Source: Pseudomonadota bacterium
GTDB taxonomy: Bacteria; Pseudomonadota; Gammaproteobacteria; Burkholderiales; Burkholderiaceae_C
Length of the DNA: 64,000 bases
Reading direction: 5' to 3'
NCBI GenBank assembly: GCA_020161145.1
Contig: JAIUPQ010000003.1
Location: 426,610-490,609, forward strand
This document shows, in pieces, positions 31,422-42,390 of this stretch (positions are counted from its first letter, which is position 1; each line of letters opens with the position of its first letter). The notes below the pieces were generated by a model, which was given only the letters and a program-made list of their open reading frames with translations, ran no database searches and was not told the origin of the DNA. A program made the translations under genes and the position numbers.

Positions 31422-31940
31422 ATGTCGTCCCCTCGCCCGCCCCGCCCCAAAGCCGCCCCCGACAATCCCGACGGGCCGCGCGTGCTCAAGAAATACCCCA
31501 ACCGCCGCCTCTACGACACCCAGGCCAGCAGCTACATCACACTGGCCGACGTCAAGGCCATGGTGTTGCGCGGCGAAGACTTCGAGGTGCGCGACGCCAA
31601 GACCAGCGAGGACATCACCCGCTCCATCCTGCTGCAGATCATTCTGGAAGAAGAGACCGGCGGTGTGCCCATGTTCTCCTCGCAGGCGCTGTCGCAGATC
31701 ATCCGTTTCTACGGCCACGCCATGCAGGGCATGATGGGCAGCTACCTGGAGCGCAACCTGCAGGCCTTTGCCGATGCCCAGCAGCAGGTTGCCCAGGCCA
31801 GCGGCCTGGCGCCCGAACGCTGGGGCCAGGCCATGAACGCCTACATGGAACAGTCGCAGCAGATGCTGACGCAGATGCAAAAGCAGACGGCCGACATGCT
31901 GCGCGGCTTCGTGCCGCCTGGCCACAAGGGTAACGAGTAG
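31422..31940 (+). CDS. phaR: PhaR, polyhydroxyalkanoate synthesis repressor
   Basis: Regulator that senses PHA granules and represses phasin genes, 172 residues. The DNA-binding and PHB-accumulation regulatory domain has the diagnostic VLKKYPNRRLYDTQASSYIT and ILLQIILEEE segments; the following part (AMQGMMGSYLERNLQAFADA, EQSQQMLTQMQKQTADM) is helical and Met/Gln-rich, probably binding PHA. The frame is open upstream, but the ATG at 31422 is where family members start. A TAGAAT hexamer at 31375-31380 could be its -10. Together with bdhA this points to polyhydroxybutyrate metabolism. Confidence 0.93.
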   Translation: MSSPRPPRPKAAPDNPDGPRVLKKYPNRRLYDTQASSYITLADVKAMVLRGEDFEVRDAKTSEDITRSILLQIILEEETGGVPMFSSQALSQIIRFYGHAMQGMMGSYLERNLQAFADAQQQVAQASGLAPERWGQAMNAYMEQSQQMLTQMQKQTADMLRGFVPPGHKGNE

Positions 31941-32220
31941 GTCGCGTTCCTGCACGTCCCTACTGCCCTTCGGCGCTGCACGGTGAGTTGATCATCCTCA
32001 CGCGTCTGCCTTAGTTGCACCCAGCCCATGTGCCGACCTGCTGGCCGCCCAACCGCATGAGGGCTTCGCCACCAGCCAAACGTCTCCCAGGGGGCCAGGC
32101 CATTGAGCTGCTGAAGGAAAGCCTGCCACTCCCGGACGGTGCGCCCTGCTCCAAGGGGCGCCTGGTCTCGCCTACAATACCGGCCCCCGCTTGTTCGCCA
32201 GGTCGCCGCGAGAAAATCAA

Positions 32221-33621
32221 ATGGAATCAAATGCTTACGGTGCATCTGCAGCGCCGAAGACCACCAAAATTCCCCAGATCGGGTTCGTCAGCCTGGGCTG
32301 CCCCAAGGCGCTGACCGACGCCGAGCTCATCCTCACCCAGCTCACCGCCGAGGGCTACCAGACCACCAAGCGCTACGACGGCGCCGATCTGGTCGTGGTC
32401 AACACCTGCGGCTTCATCGACGCGGCCGTGGAAGAAAGCCTGGCCGCCATCGGCGAGGCGCTGGCCGAGAACGGCAAGGTCATCGTCACCGGCTGCCTGG
32501 GTGCGCGCAAGGATGCGGGCGGCCACAACATGGTCACCGCCATCCACCCCAAGGTGCTGGCCGTCACCGGCCCCCACGCCACCCAGGAGGTGATGGATGC
32601 CGTGCACCGGCACCTGCCCAAGCCGCACGACCCTTTCGTCGATCTGGTGCCCGCGGCCGGTATCAAGCTGACGCCGCGCCACTACGCCTACCTGAAGATC
32701 AGCGAGGGCTGCAACCACCGCTGCACCTTCTGCATCATTCCGTCCATGCGCGGCGATCTGGTCTCGCGGCCCATTGGCGATGTGCTGAGTGAGGCGCGTG
32801 CGCTGTTCGAGGGCGGCGTCAAGGAGTTGCTGGTCGTCAGCCAGGACACCTCGGCCTACGGCGTGGACGTCAAATACCGTACCGGCTTCTGGGACGGCAA
32901 GCCGGTCAAGACCCGGCTGTTCGACCTGGTCGCGCAACTGGGCGAGCTGGCCCGCGCGCACGGCGCCTGGGTGCGGCTGCATTACGTCTACCCCTACCCG
33001 CATGTGGACGAGGTGCTGCCGCTGATGGCCCAGGGCCTGGTGCTGCCCTATCTGGACGTGCCCCTGCAGCATGCCCACCCTGACGTGCTCAAGCGCATGA
33101 AGCGGCCGGCCAGCGGCGAGCGCAACCTGGAGCGCATCGCCCGCTGGCGCGAGATCTGCCCTGAAATCGTGCTGCGCTCGACCTTCATCGCCGGCTTCCC
33201 CGGCGAGACGGAGGCCGAGTTCCAGTACCTGCTGGACTTTGTGCACGAGGCCCAGATCGACCGCGCCGGCTGCTTTGCCTACTCGCCGGTGGACGGCGCA
33301 GCGGCCAACGCCCTGCCCGGCGCCCTGCCCGTGGCCGTGCGCGAAGACCGCCGCGCCCGCTTCATGGCGGTGGCCGAAGCCGTCTCCGTCGCCCGCCTGA
33401 AGCGCCGCGTGGGCGCCACCATGCAGGTGCTCATCGACAGCGCCCCGGCCCTGGGCCGCAAAGGCGGCGTGGGCCGCAGCTACGCCGACGCCCCCGAAAT
33501 CGACGGCACCGTGCGCCTGCTGCCACCGCAAAAAGCCAGCAAGGTGCTCAAGGTGGGCGAATTCACGCGGGCCCAGATCGTTGCGGCCGAGGGACACGAC
33601 CTCGTGGCGCAGCCGATCTGA
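32221..33621 (+). CDS. rimO: RimO, ribosomal protein S12 methylthiotransferase
   Basis: Radical-SAM enzyme that methylthiolates the conserved Asp of ribosomal protein S12, 466 residues. The N-terminal cluster domain has Cys27 (SLGCPKA), Cys63 (NTCGF) and Cys92 (TGCLG). The radical-SAM motif is Cys164, Cys168 and Cys171 in [20 protein letters not shown]-terminal TRAM domain runs from about 400. The ATG at 32221 matches homologue starts. TACAAT at 32173-32178 may be the -10 of its promoter. It converges on the YciI-like gene. Confidence 0.95.
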   Translation: MESNAYGASAAPKTTKIPQIGFVSLGCPKALTDAELILTQLTAEGYQTTKRYDGADLVVVNTCGFIDAAVEESLAAIGEALAENGKVIVTGCLGARKDAGGHNMVTAIHPKVLAVTGPHATQEVMDAVHRHLPKPHDPFVDLVPAAGIKLTPRHYAYLKISEGCNHRCTFCIIPSMRGDLVSRPIGDVLSEARALFEGGVKELLVVSQDTSAYGVDVKYRTGFWDGKPVKTRLFDLVAQLGELARAHGAWVRLHYVYPYPHVDEVLPLMAQGLVLPYLDVPLQHAHPDVLKRMKRPASGERNLERIARWREICPEIVLRSTFIAGFPGETEAEFQYLLDFVHEAQIDRAGCFAYSPVDGAAANALPGALPVAVREDRRARFMAVAEAVSVARLKRRVGATMQVLIDSAPALGRKGGVGRSYADAPEIDGTVRLLPPQKASKVLKVGEFTRAQIVAAEGHDLVAQPI

Positions 33622-33636
33622 CATGGCTTCGTTTCC

Positions 33637-34041
33637 CTAGCGCCCCTGCTGCTGGCGCAGCAGCGCCAGCGAGAACGGATGCAACTCGGCCGTCATCACC
33701 CCGGCCACCACCGCCGGATCGGCCTTCATGAACTCCTCAGCCGCCGCCGCGTCTGCGGCCTCGAAGACGACCAGGCCGAAGGTGGTCGCCAGCGCCTCGT
33801 CCGTGCGGCCGGCCAGCACCACGGTGCCGGCATCGGTGGCGGCCTTGAGGTGCTGGAAATGCACCCCCACCGCACGGCGGTCGGCCTCGGTCCAGGCGGC
33901 CTCGGCGTGCAGGCGCGGCACCAGCCGCAGCATGTAGAGAAAAGTCTTCATCTTGGGTGAGCCGGTTTGTGCGGCGGCTGGCCCCTGCAGGCCCAGCCCC
34001 GCCGCAGTCAGCAGCAGGTGTCGGCGGTTCATCCTGTGCAT
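33637..34041 (-). CDS. YciI-like protein with an export signal
   Basis: A 134-residue protein. The N-terminus (MNRRHLLLTAAGLGLQGPAAAQ) looks like a signal peptide with a paired Arg, and the rest is a YCII-fold domain (MKTFLYMLRLVPRLH, FGLVVFEAADAAAAEEFMKADP, ELHPF). YciI-like proteins are usually cytoplasmic, so an exported version is unusual. The family His (HFQHLKAA) is present. Two in-frame starts (34041 and 34032) are possible. It is divergent from metC with a short shared promoter region, and convergent with rimO. Confidence 0.75.
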   Translation of the reverse strand: MHRMNRRHLLLTAAGLGLQGPAAAQTGSPKMKTFLYMLRLVPRLHAEAAWTEADRRAVGVHFQHLKAATDAGTVVLAGRTDEALATTFGLVVFEAADAAAAEEFMKADPAVVAGVMTAELHPFSLALLRQQQGR

Positions 34042-34095
34042 TGGAACCCATGCCAGCCTCTACCATCCAGCCCTTCCATTGACCGCATCACCACC

Positions 34096-35328
34096 ATGAC
34101 CGACCCTGCCACCGACCTAGTCCACCACCCCTACCGCGCGCCAGAAGGCTTCGACGCCGCGCAGACGCCCACCCACCGCGCATCCAGCGTGTTCTTTGCC
34201 AGCATGGCCGACCTGCGCCGCCGCACCTGGGTGGACAAGACCACCTACACCTATGGCTTGCACGGCACACCCACCACCTTCGTGCTGGAGGCGCAACTGG
34301 CCACGCTGGAGCACGCCAAACACGTCATCCTGGTGCCCAGCGGGCTGTCGGCCATCACCACCATCGATACCGCCTTTCTGAAAACCGGCGACACGGTGCT
34401 GCTGCCCGACAACGCCTACGGCCCCAACAAAGACTTCACGCGGCATGAACTGGCCAACTGGGGCATTGCCCATGCGCTGTACGACCAGCAGGACGTGGCC
34501 AGCCTCGCGGCACGGCTTGACGACAAGGTCAAGCTGGTGTGGCTGGAGGTGCCCGGCTCGGTCACGCTGGAGTTTCCCGACCTACCCGCGCTGGTGCGCT
34601 GCATCCGCGAGCGCGCGCCGCAGGCCATCGTGGCGCTGGACAACACCTGGGGCGCGGGGCTGGCGTTCAACCCCTTCGAGTTGGAGGGCGGCCTGACGGT
34701 GGACGTGACGGCCCATGCGTTGACCAAATACCCCAGCGGCGGCAGCGACGTGCTGATGGGCTCCATCGCCTGTCGCGACGATGCGCTGTACGACACCCTG
34801 GCCTGGACCCATGGCCGCCTGGGCCTGGGGGTGGGGCCGGACGACGTGAGCATGGTGCTGCGCTCGCTGCCCAGCATCGCCTTGCGCTATGCCGCGCAGG
34901 ATGCCAGCTGCCGTCAGATCGCCACCTGGCTGCAAGGCCAGCCGGGCGTCCAGCGCGTGCTCTGCCCGGCGCTGCCGGGCTCACCCGGCCATGCGCACTG
35001 GGCCAGGCTCTGTACCCAGGCGGCCGGCCTGCTGACCATCGAGTTCGATGCCCGCTACACGCGCGATCAGGTGGACGCCTTCGTCGATGCGCTCACCCGC
35101 TTTCGCATCGGCTGGAGCTGGGGCGGCGCGGTCAGCATGGTGACGGTCTACCAGGCGGCCCGCCCGCGCAGCACGGTGCTCAAGAGCGAGACCGCCGATC
35201 TGCGCAGCCTGCCCACGCCCTATGCCGGCGTGCTGGTGCGGCTGTGCATCGGCCTGGAAGGCACGCCCGACCTGATCGCCGACCTGGCGCAGGCCTGGGC
35301 GCAACTGCCCGCCCTGGCCCAGGCGTAA
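34096..35328 (+). CDS. metC: Cystathionine beta-lyase (MetC family)
   Basis: PLP-dependent enzyme of the Cys/Met-metabolism family that cleaves cystathionine to homocysteine, 410 residues. The PLP lysine is Lys211 in HALTKYPSGGSD. TYTYGLHGTPTTFVLEAQLA, LVPSGLSAITT and DNAYGPNKDFTRHEL are typical of the MetC branch. IGWSWGGAVSMV near the C-terminus forms the substrate pocket in homologues. The start at 34096 is preferred because the upstream extension overlaps the divergent gene and is not protein-like. A strong terminator follows. Confidence 0.9.
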   Translation: MTDPATDLVHHPYRAPEGFDAAQTPTHRASSVFFASMADLRRRTWVDKTTYTYGLHGTPTTFVLEAQLATLEHAKHVILVPSGLSAITTIDTAFLKTGDTVLLPDNAYGPNKDFTRHELANWGIAHALYDQQDVASLAARLDDKVKLVWLEVPGSVTLEFPDLPALVRCIRERAPQAIVALDNTWGAGLAFNPFELEGGLTVDVTAHALTKYPSGGSDVLMGSIACRDDALYDTLAWTHGRLGLGVGPDDVSMVLRSLPSIALRYAAQDASCRQIATWLQGQPGVQRVLCPALPGSPGHAHWARLCTQAAGLLTIEFDARYTRDQVDAFVDALTRFRIGWSWGGAVSMVTVYQAARPRSTVLKSETADLRSLPTPYAGVLVRLCIGLEGTPDLIADLAQAWAQLPALAQA

Positions 35329-35364
35329 AAAAGCCGCCTGGCGCAAACCAGGCGGCTTTTGTTG
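35327..35364. terminator. Bidirectional Rho-independent terminator between metC and rplS
   Basis: AAGCCGCCTGG and CCAGGCGGCTT form a long stem with an A-run on the left and a T-run on the right, so it reads as a terminator in both directions. It ends metC rightward and the rpsP-rimM-trmD-rplS unit leftward. Confidence 0.85.
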
Positions 35365-35475
35365 TCGTGGTGCCCTGCGGCGAAAACCAGCCGCTCAGGC
35401 CAGCTTCTGCATGCTGCGAAAGCCGACCGGCCGGCTTGTGCAGGCCTATGGCCTGTCGGCCATCGTTCGCTTCGC

Positions 35476-35829
35476 TCAGGCCAGCTTTTCCTTAATACGG
35501 GCCGACTTGCCGCTGCGCTGACGCAGGTAGTACAGCTTGGCACGGCGCACGTCGCCACGGCGCTTGACTTCGATGCCGGCGATCAGCGGGCTGTAGAGCT
35601 GGAACGTGCGCTCCACGCCTTCGCCGCTGGAGATCTTGCGCACGATGAAGCTGCTGTTGAGGCCGCGGTTGCGCTTGGCGATGACCACGCCTTCGTAGGC
35701 CTGCACGCGCTTGCGCGTGCCTTCCACCACGTTGACGCTGACGATCACGGTGTCGCCAGGGGCAAACGCCGGAATGGTCTTGTTGAGGCGAGCGATTTCT
35801 TCCTGCTCAAGGGTCTGGATCAAATCCAT
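35476..35829 (-). CDS. rplS: Ribosomal protein L19
   Basis: 50S ribosomal protein L19, 117 residues. [49 protein letters not shown] and [17 protein letters not shown] are diagnostic. The frame is open upstream, but the ATG at 35829 is the family start. In related genomes it is the last gene of rpsP-rimM-trmD-rplS; here 470 bases separate it from trmD and a gene on the other strand lies in between. Trailing bases after its stop partly repeat its own 3' end (CTCAGGCCAGCTT at 35394 and 35474). Confidence 0.97.
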   Translation of the reverse strand: MDLIQTLEQEEIARLNKTIPAFAPGDTVIVSVNVVEGTRKRVQAYEGVVIAKRNRGLNSSFIVRKISSGEGVERTFQLYSPLIAGIEVKRRGDVRRAKLYYLRQRSGKSARIKEKLA

Positions 35830-35912
35830 CTGGGGCTCCGTGTCATCGTGCCGGTGGGGGTTGCAATAGGTATAGTCCCCGGCAGAGGATGGCAAACCAA
35901 GGATTCTAGCCG

Positions 35913-36371
35913 ATGTCGCTGCTGCCTGCACCCAGCCCAAGCGTGCGCCGCGTGCTGCAGGCGGTGCTGTATGAGTTCTTTGCCGTGCTGGCGGTGGGGC
36001 CGGCATTGGCCTGGCTGTTTGGCCATGACCTGGCGTCGGCGCTGGGGCTGGCGGTGGTGCTGTCCACCGTGGCGCTGGCCTGGAACTACGTCTTCAACGG
36101 CTACTTCGAGCGCTGGGAAGCGCGCCAGCCAGTCAAGGGCCGCTCGCTGGCCCGGCGCATCGCGCACGGCGTGGGTTTCGAGGGCGGTCTGGTGGTGCTG
36201 CTGGTGCCCATCATGGCCTGGTGGCTGGACACCACCTTGTGGCAGGCCTTCGTGGCCGACCTGGGCATCCTCGTCTTCTTCCTGGTCTACGCCATCGGCT
36301 TTACCTGGGCGTTTGATCTGGTGTTTGGCCTGCCGCAATCTGCGCAAGCAACGCCTCATCCAACCGCGTGA
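35913..36371 (+). CDS. PACE-family efflux transporter
   Basis: A 152-residue inner-membrane protein of the proteobacterial antimicrobial compound efflux (PACE/AceI) family. Four membrane segments form two similar halves: the first begins [19 protein letters not shown], the second starts around [16 protein letters not shown]. Conserved features are the Glu in [17 protein letters not shown], and the second-half Glu in GFEGG. Family members export biocides such as chlorhexidine, or short diamines. The start has an AGGA site. It is encoded antisense between rplS and trmD and overlaps the 3' end of trmD by 71 bases. Confidence 0.85.
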   Translation: MSLLPAPSPSVRRVLQAVLYEFFAVLAVGPALAWLFGHDLASALGLAVVLSTVALAWNYVFNGYFERWEARQPVKGRSLARRIAHGVGFEGGLVVLLVPIMAWWLDTTLWQAFVADLGILVFFLVYAIGFTWAFDLVFGLPQSAQATPHPTA

Positions 36372-37086
36372 GCCGGCCTGCGGCGCGGGCACTGGCGATC
36401 AGGTCGGGCCGCAGCCGCGCAGTGCGGGCCAGCGCCTGCTCACGCCGCCAGCGATCGATGTCGGCATGGTGGCCGCTGAGCAGCACGGGAGGCACCGGCC
36501 ACTCGGCACCGTCCACCACCCAGGTCTCGGGGCGGCTGTAATGCGGGCAGTCCAGCAAGCCGGCTTCAAAGCTGTCCTGCTCGTGCGAGCGGGCGTCGGC
36601 CAGCACACCGGGCAGCAACCGCGCCACGCCGTCCAGCAGCGCCAGCGCCGGCAACTCGCCGCCCGACAGCACGAAGTCACCCAGGCTCACCTCGCGCGTC
36701 ACGTGGCGGTCCAGCAGGCGCTGGTCGATGCCCTCGTAGCGCCCGCACAGCAGCACCGCGCCCTCGCCTGCCGCCATCTCGTGCAGCAGCGCCTGGGTCA
36801 GCGGCTCGCCCGTGGGGCTGAAGTGGATGACGGGCGCAGGTGCGCCGCGCGCGGCCTGCGCGGCCACCAGCGCCCGCTCCAGCGGTTCGGCCAGCATCAC
36901 CATGCCGGGGCCGCCGCCGTAGGGGCGGTCATCGACGCGGCGGTAGGTGTCCAGCGCGTGCTCGCGCAGCGGCCACAGTTCAACGGCCAGCGGCCCGCCT
37001 GGCGCAAACGCACGGCGCGTCACGCCTGTCTGCATGAACGGCGCAAACAGTTCAGGAAACAGCGTGATGATGTCGAAGCGCAGCAT
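36301..37086 (-). CDS. trmD: TrmD, tRNA (guanine-N1-)-methyltransferase
   Basis: Methylates G37 of tRNAs using S-adenosylmethionine, 261 residues. [14 protein letters not shown] starts the knotted SPOUT fold; [29 protein letters not shown] and the knot segment [15 protein letters not shown] are all present. The longer open frame upstream is rejected because homologues start at 37086. Its last 71 bases overlap the PACE gene on the other strand, and its C-terminal DQTPR tail is read antisense to that gene's membrane segment. It is part of the rpsP-rimM-trmD-rplS unit. Confidence 0.96.
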   Translation of the reverse strand: MLRFDIITLFPELFAPFMQTGVTRRAFAPGGPLAVELWPLREHALDTYRRVDDRPYGGGPGMVMLAEPLERALVAAQAARGAPAPVIHFSPTGEPLTQALLHEMAAGEGAVLLCGRYEGIDQRLLDRHVTREVSLGDFVLSGGELPALALLDGVARLLPGVLADARSHEQDSFEAGLLDCPHYSRPETWVVDGAEWPVPPVLLSGHHADIDRWRREQALARTARLRPDLIASARAAGRLTRLDEALLAQIAAGQTPDQTPR

Positions 37087-37129
37087 GGCCCGGATCAATG
37101 CGTTGCCCCACCCTGCGGCAGGGCAACGT

Positions 37130-37708
37130 TCAATAGTCGAGGCCCCAATCGACGGTGATGCGCCCAGCCGCCTGGTCCACGTCATCGACGAAGGCATCGA
37201 CGAACGGCACCAGCCGCTCCTCGGCATCGGGCTCGGCTGGCTGGATGCGCAGCACGCAATGCGGGCCGGTGGGCAGCAAGCCCACCACGCTGCCCAGCGC
37301 CTCGCCCTGCCGGTTGACCACCGCCAGGCCGATCAGATCGACCCAGTAGTACTCGCCCGTGCCGGCCGTGGGAAAGCTCGCGCGCGAGACGAACACACGC
37401 GCACCGCGCAGCGCCTCGGCGGCATTGCGATCGGTCAGGCTTTGGGAGCTGGCCACCACCAGATCGCCTTGCCGGCGCACCTGGGCAACTTGCAGGAATG
37501 AAGGTATGGCCCCCACCGGCTGCGGCCCGGGCGTGGCGGGCGGGCGCAAAAACCAGCGGCGGGTGCCCAGCAAGGCCTCGGGCTCGGCGGCAAAAGGCTG
37601 CACCTTGAGGTCGCCGCGCACACCGTGGGCATCCAGAATGCGGCCGACTTCGACCGCATCGGAGGGCCAGACAGGGGTGTCGCCTGGCGTCACCACTGTC
37701 AATGCCAT
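37130..37708 (-). CDS. rimM: RimM, 16S rRNA-processing protein
   Basis: Ribosome maturation factor for the 30S head, 192 residues. [20 protein letters not shown] opens the N-terminal barrel; [12 protein letters not shown] and [15 protein letters not shown] mark the junction with the C-terminal PRC barrel, and [15 protein letters not shown] is characteristic. The ATG follows the rpsP stop directly, without a gap. It is essential housekeeping context and helps place the organism among betaproteobacteria. Confidence 0.94.
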   Translation of the reverse strand: MALTVVTPGDTPVWPSDAVEVGRILDAHGVRGDLKVQPFAAEPEALLGTRRWFLRPPATPGPQPVGAIPSFLQVAQVRRQGDLVVASSQSLTDRNAAEALRGARVFVSRASFPTAGTGEYYWVDLIGLAVVNRQGEALGSVVGLLPTGPHCVLRIQPAEPDAEERLVPFVDAFVDDVDQAAGRITVDWGLDY

Positions 37709-37969
37709 TTAGACCGCGGCCGCCGTCTTGGCCTTGGCGGTGCTCACCAGGCGGCTCACCGTCTCGGACATTTGCGCGCCCACGCCGACCCAGTGGGTCA
37801 CGCGGTCTTGCGCCACACGCAGGCCTTCTTCACCCGCCTTGGCCATGGGGTTGTAAAAACCCAGGCGCTCGATGAAGCGGCCATCGCGGCGCTCACGCGA
37901 ATCAGCAGCAACGATGTAGTAAAACGGGCGCTTCTTGGCGCCGCCACGGGAAAGACGAATCACGACCAT
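37709..37969 (-). CDS. rpsP: Ribosomal protein S16
   Basis: 30S ribosomal protein S16, 86 residues: [34 protein letters not shown] and [17 protein letters not shown]. First gene of the leftward rpsP-rimM-trmD-rplS cluster, with a GGA ribosome site. A TACAAT hexamer on the leftward strand at 38127-38132 could be the -10 of the cluster promoter, though no good -35 was found. Confidence 0.97.
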   Translation of the reverse strand: MVVIRLSRGGAKKRPFYYIVAADSRERRDGRFIERLGFYNPMAKAGEEGLRVAQDRVTHWVGVGAQMSETVSRLVSTAKAKTAAAV

Positions 37970-38429
37970 GGTCGTTGGTTCCTAAAACAAGGGGTTCGAC
38001 CGCCACCCGCGGGGACACGATCCGCAAGCGCTTTGTCGGCATGTCGCCGCAGTTGAAGTACCGCTGGCGACGCAGCTTCGGCCTCGTAGATACGCCAGGA
38101 CACCCTGACCGCGACCGAAACCGTGCATTGTAGACGGCAACGGCGCACCGTGCGCAGCCTGCCTCCGCAACAGACCGACAAACGGGTGATCTAATACCCA
38201 TAAATAAAATACGGCCATAGACCCTTCACCCTGGGCAGGCCATCGTCCAAACCCAAGAGGAGAACGCCTGGCCCGGCGCCACCGGCTGGCGTTTGTCGTA
38301 TCCATGACCGCATTCCCGACACGACCCCGTGGACCCAGCCCACGGCCTGGTGAGGCCGGCCCTGCGGCGCGCGCCCAACCGGCCTGGCGCGTGGGATGGC
38401 GCCCGGCCACCGCCACCGCAGGAGGCTGA
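37970..38429. other. 460-bp divergent region between rpsP and thiO-like genes
   Basis: No gene is seen. It should hold the rpsP promoter (leftward) and the promoter and leader of the thiO-like gene (rightward). An AT-rich patch lies at 38195-38215. An AACGCC/GGCGTT dyad at about 38264-38296 could fold in the rightward leader, but it does not match a riboswitch I know. Confidence 0.5.
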
Positions 38430-39512
38430 ATGCGTCGCATCGGCATCGCTGGCGCTGGGGTGTTGGGCCGTCTGCTGGCCTACCAGTTGGGTCAGGCCGG
38501 CCACCAGGTGACGGTGTTCGACCCTGCCACCGGACCGCAGCCGCCACAGGTTCATGCCGGCGCCGCGCCCGCGCCGGGCTACGCCGCAGGCTTCACTGCA
38601 GCAGGCCTGCTCAGCCCGCTGGCGCCACTGGAGTTCGGCAATGCCCAGGCCGCCTACATGGGCTGGCGCGGGCTGGCGCTGTGGCGCCACATTTGCCGCA
38701 CCCTGCCCGCCGCCACCGACGGGTTGCCGCTGATGCGCCAGCGCGGCAGCGTGATGGTGGCCCATCCTTCTGCCCCGGAAGCGGCCGCCCTGCTGCTGGC
38801 GCGCTGGCGCAACGCCCAGGACATCACGGCCGATTGGCCCGCACCGCGCCCGATGCGTGGCGCCGCCTTGCAGGCCCTGGAGCCGGCCGTGGCGGAGCAG
38901 CTGGACGGCTGGCTGTTGGCGGCCGAAGCCCAGATCCTGCCGCGCGAGACGCTGCACCAGCTGTGCCTGCACGCCCAAGGCGTCGATTGGCGCTGGGGCA
39001 CCGCCGTGCGGACCATAGGCGTGGCCTCCATCGAGCTGACGGACGGCAGCCGTTGGCGGGGTGACTGGGCCGTGGACTGCCGCGGCGCCGGTGCCAGCCC
39101 CGACGAGCCCATGCACCTGGTGCAAGGCCAGGCCTTGTGGCTGCATGCACCGGGCGTGAAACTGGCCCGTCCCTTGCGCCAACTGCACGCCACGTTGCGG
39201 CTGGACCTGGTGCCCCGGCCCGGCGGCGTGTTCATCGTCAGCGCCCAGCACACGCCCGACCATGCCGGCACGCAGCCCTTGCCCGATGCAGCGCAGCTGC
39301 AGGCCCTGGCCAGCGCGCTGGTGCCCGCGCTTGCGGATGCACAGGTCAAGCACCTGGAGACCAACCTGCGTCCAGCGCGCCAAGCCGCCTGCCCGCAGAT
39401 TCGCATCACGCCGGGCCTGCTGCGCATCACCGGCCTGCACCACTACGGCTGGCTGCTGGCGCCCACCGTGGTGGATGAGGCCCTGCCCCAGTTGGCACTG
39501 CTGGGCCGCTAG
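38430..39512 (+). CDS. ThiO-like FAD-dependent oxidoreductase (divergent paralogue)
   Basis: A 360-residue FAD enzyme of the D-amino-acid oxidase fold, clearly related to the thiO gene at 43325-44386 (same IGIAGAGVLGRL start, PGYAAGFTAAGLLSPL, GWRGLALWRHICRTLP and HYGWLLAPTVVDEA blocks). The dinucleotide motif GAGVLG is intact. It differs where the other copy reads GDFIVIGASEIESED: here the text is GGVFIVSAQHTPDHAG. That segment lies near the FAD and substrate site in glycine-oxidase-type enzymes, so substrate or function may differ. GGAGG precedes the ATG. It ends just upstream of the TPP riboswitch, so it is not under that riboswitch. Confidence 0.8.
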   Translation: MRRIGIAGAGVLGRLLAYQLGQAGHQVTVFDPATGPQPPQVHAGAAPAPGYAAGFTAAGLLSPLAPLEFGNAQAAYMGWRGLALWRHICRTLPAATDGLPLMRQRGSVMVAHPSAPEAAALLLARWRNAQDITADWPAPRPMRGAALQALEPAVAEQLDGWLLAAEAQILPRETLHQLCLHAQGVDWRWGTAVRTIGVASIELTDGSRWRGDWAVDCRGAGASPDEPMHLVQGQALWLHAPGVKLARPLRQLHATLRLDLVPRPGGVFIVSAQHTPDHAGTQPLPDAAQLQALASALVPALADAQVKHLETNLRPARQAACPQIRITPGLLRITGLHHYGWLLAPTVVDEALPQLALLGR

Positions 39513-39545
39513 GGGGTCGCGGCATGGCCGGTGCTAAAGTGACAG

Positions 39546-41566
<2,021 letters not shown>

Positions 41567-41574
41567 ACCGAAAG

Positions 41575-42093
41575 ATGGAGAAGAAAGTCATCATCATTGC
41601 TGGCCCGAATGGGGCAGGCAAGACGACTTTCGCGCGGGCCTTTCTGCCCATGGAGGCTGCCTGCCCGCGCTTCATCAATGCCGACCTGATCGCGGCAGGG
41701 CTCTCGCCTTTCGACCCGGCCCGTGTAGCCGTCACGGCCGCCAAGCTGATGCTGCACGAGTTGGACGCGGCGGTAGCCAGCGGGGAGAGCTTCGCGTTTG
41801 AAACCACGCTGTCTGGCCTCACCTACCTTCAACGCATCCGACATTGGCAATCGTTGGGCTATCGCGTCAGTCTGTTTTTTCTGAGCCTACCCAGTGCCCA
41901 ACTGGCCTTGGATAGGGTGGCCGAACGCGTCAAGCAAGGCGGGCACAACATCCCGCCAGAAGTCGTGATGCGCAGATACCTACGGGGGCGACATCTGTTC
42001 GAGCAGCACTATCGATATGCCGTCGATGACTGGGCGCTGATCGATAACAGCGGCGACCAGCCACGACTCTTGCAATGGAGCGAAGCACCATGA
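41575..42093 (+). CDS. Zeta-toxin-like P-loop kinase
   Basis: A 172-residue P-loop protein of the zeta-toxin family. The Walker A motif GPNGAGKTT is near the start (about 10-18); FINADLIAAGLSPFDP carries the Asp/sugar-binding segment; ESFAFETTLSG and RVKQGGHNIPPEVVMRRY contain the Arg residues that grip ATP phosphates. Zeta toxins phosphorylate UDP-N-acetylglucosamine; many short chromosomal members are uncharacterised. It starts eight bases after thiC and overlaps the next gene by four bases, so it is inside the thi operon with a probable antitoxin-like partner. Confidence 0.82.
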   Translation: MEKKVIIIAGPNGAGKTTFARAFLPMEAACPRFINADLIAAGLSPFDPARVAVTAAKLMLHELDAAVASGESFAFETTLSGLTYLQRIRHWQSLGYRVSLFFLSLPSAQLALDRVAERVKQGGHNIPPEVVMRRYLRGRHLFEQHYRYAVDDWALIDNSGDQPRLLQWSEAP

Positions 42094-42293
42094 CCCCCAA
42101 GCCCATCGAACAGGCACGCAACCCCGACTTGCGCGCCGCGATGCCCGCCTTGCGGCGTGCCGCCTTGCAAGCCCGTCGGATCGCAGCGCAAACCGGCACA
42201 GCCCTGGTTGTCGAGGTGGGGCATCGCATCGTGCGACGCACCGGCAAGGACCTGGCGGTGGTCGACCAAGCACCCAGCCAGCCCACGCCATGA
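42090..42293 (+). CDS. Small partner protein of the zeta-like kinase
   Basis: A 67-residue protein reading ARNPDLRAAMPALRRAALQA, then RRIAAQTGTALVVEVGHRIVRR. Proteins with this arrangement are commonly found directly beside zeta-like kinases and are taken as antitoxins. The start overlaps the kinase stop (ATGA), and the stop overlaps the next, broken, reading frame. The gene order (kinase first) is opposite to classical epsilon-zeta pairs. Antitoxin function is inferred from pairing only. Confidence 0.65.
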   Translation: MTPKPIEQARNPDLRAAMPALRRAALQARRIAAQTGTALVVEVGHRIVRRTGKDLAVVDQAPSQPTP

Positions 42294-42385
42294 CCGCCGC
42301 CCTGCTCGTCATCGACCTGCAACGCGTGCTGTGCGAAGGCCGCCATCAAGCGCGGATAACGCGCCCCAACAGCCAAAGCCTTTGA
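42290..42385 (+). pseudogene. Broken 5' fragment of an isochorismatase-like gene
   Basis: The 31-codon reading starts MTAALLVIDLQRVLCEGR and then loses all similarity. Its first 54 bases match the start of the intact hydrolase gene at 42789 at 50 of 54 positions by eye. It starts in the stop codon of the preceding gene, exactly as the intact copy does. The glyoxalase-fold gene lies between the two copies. Confidence 0.75.
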
Positions 42386-42390
42386 CCACC

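Noticed and set aside
38216-38429. Second riboswitch upstream of the thiO-like paralogue
   Set aside because: An AACGCC/GGCGTT dyad is present, but none of the conserved TPP or glycine aptamer pieces could be found.
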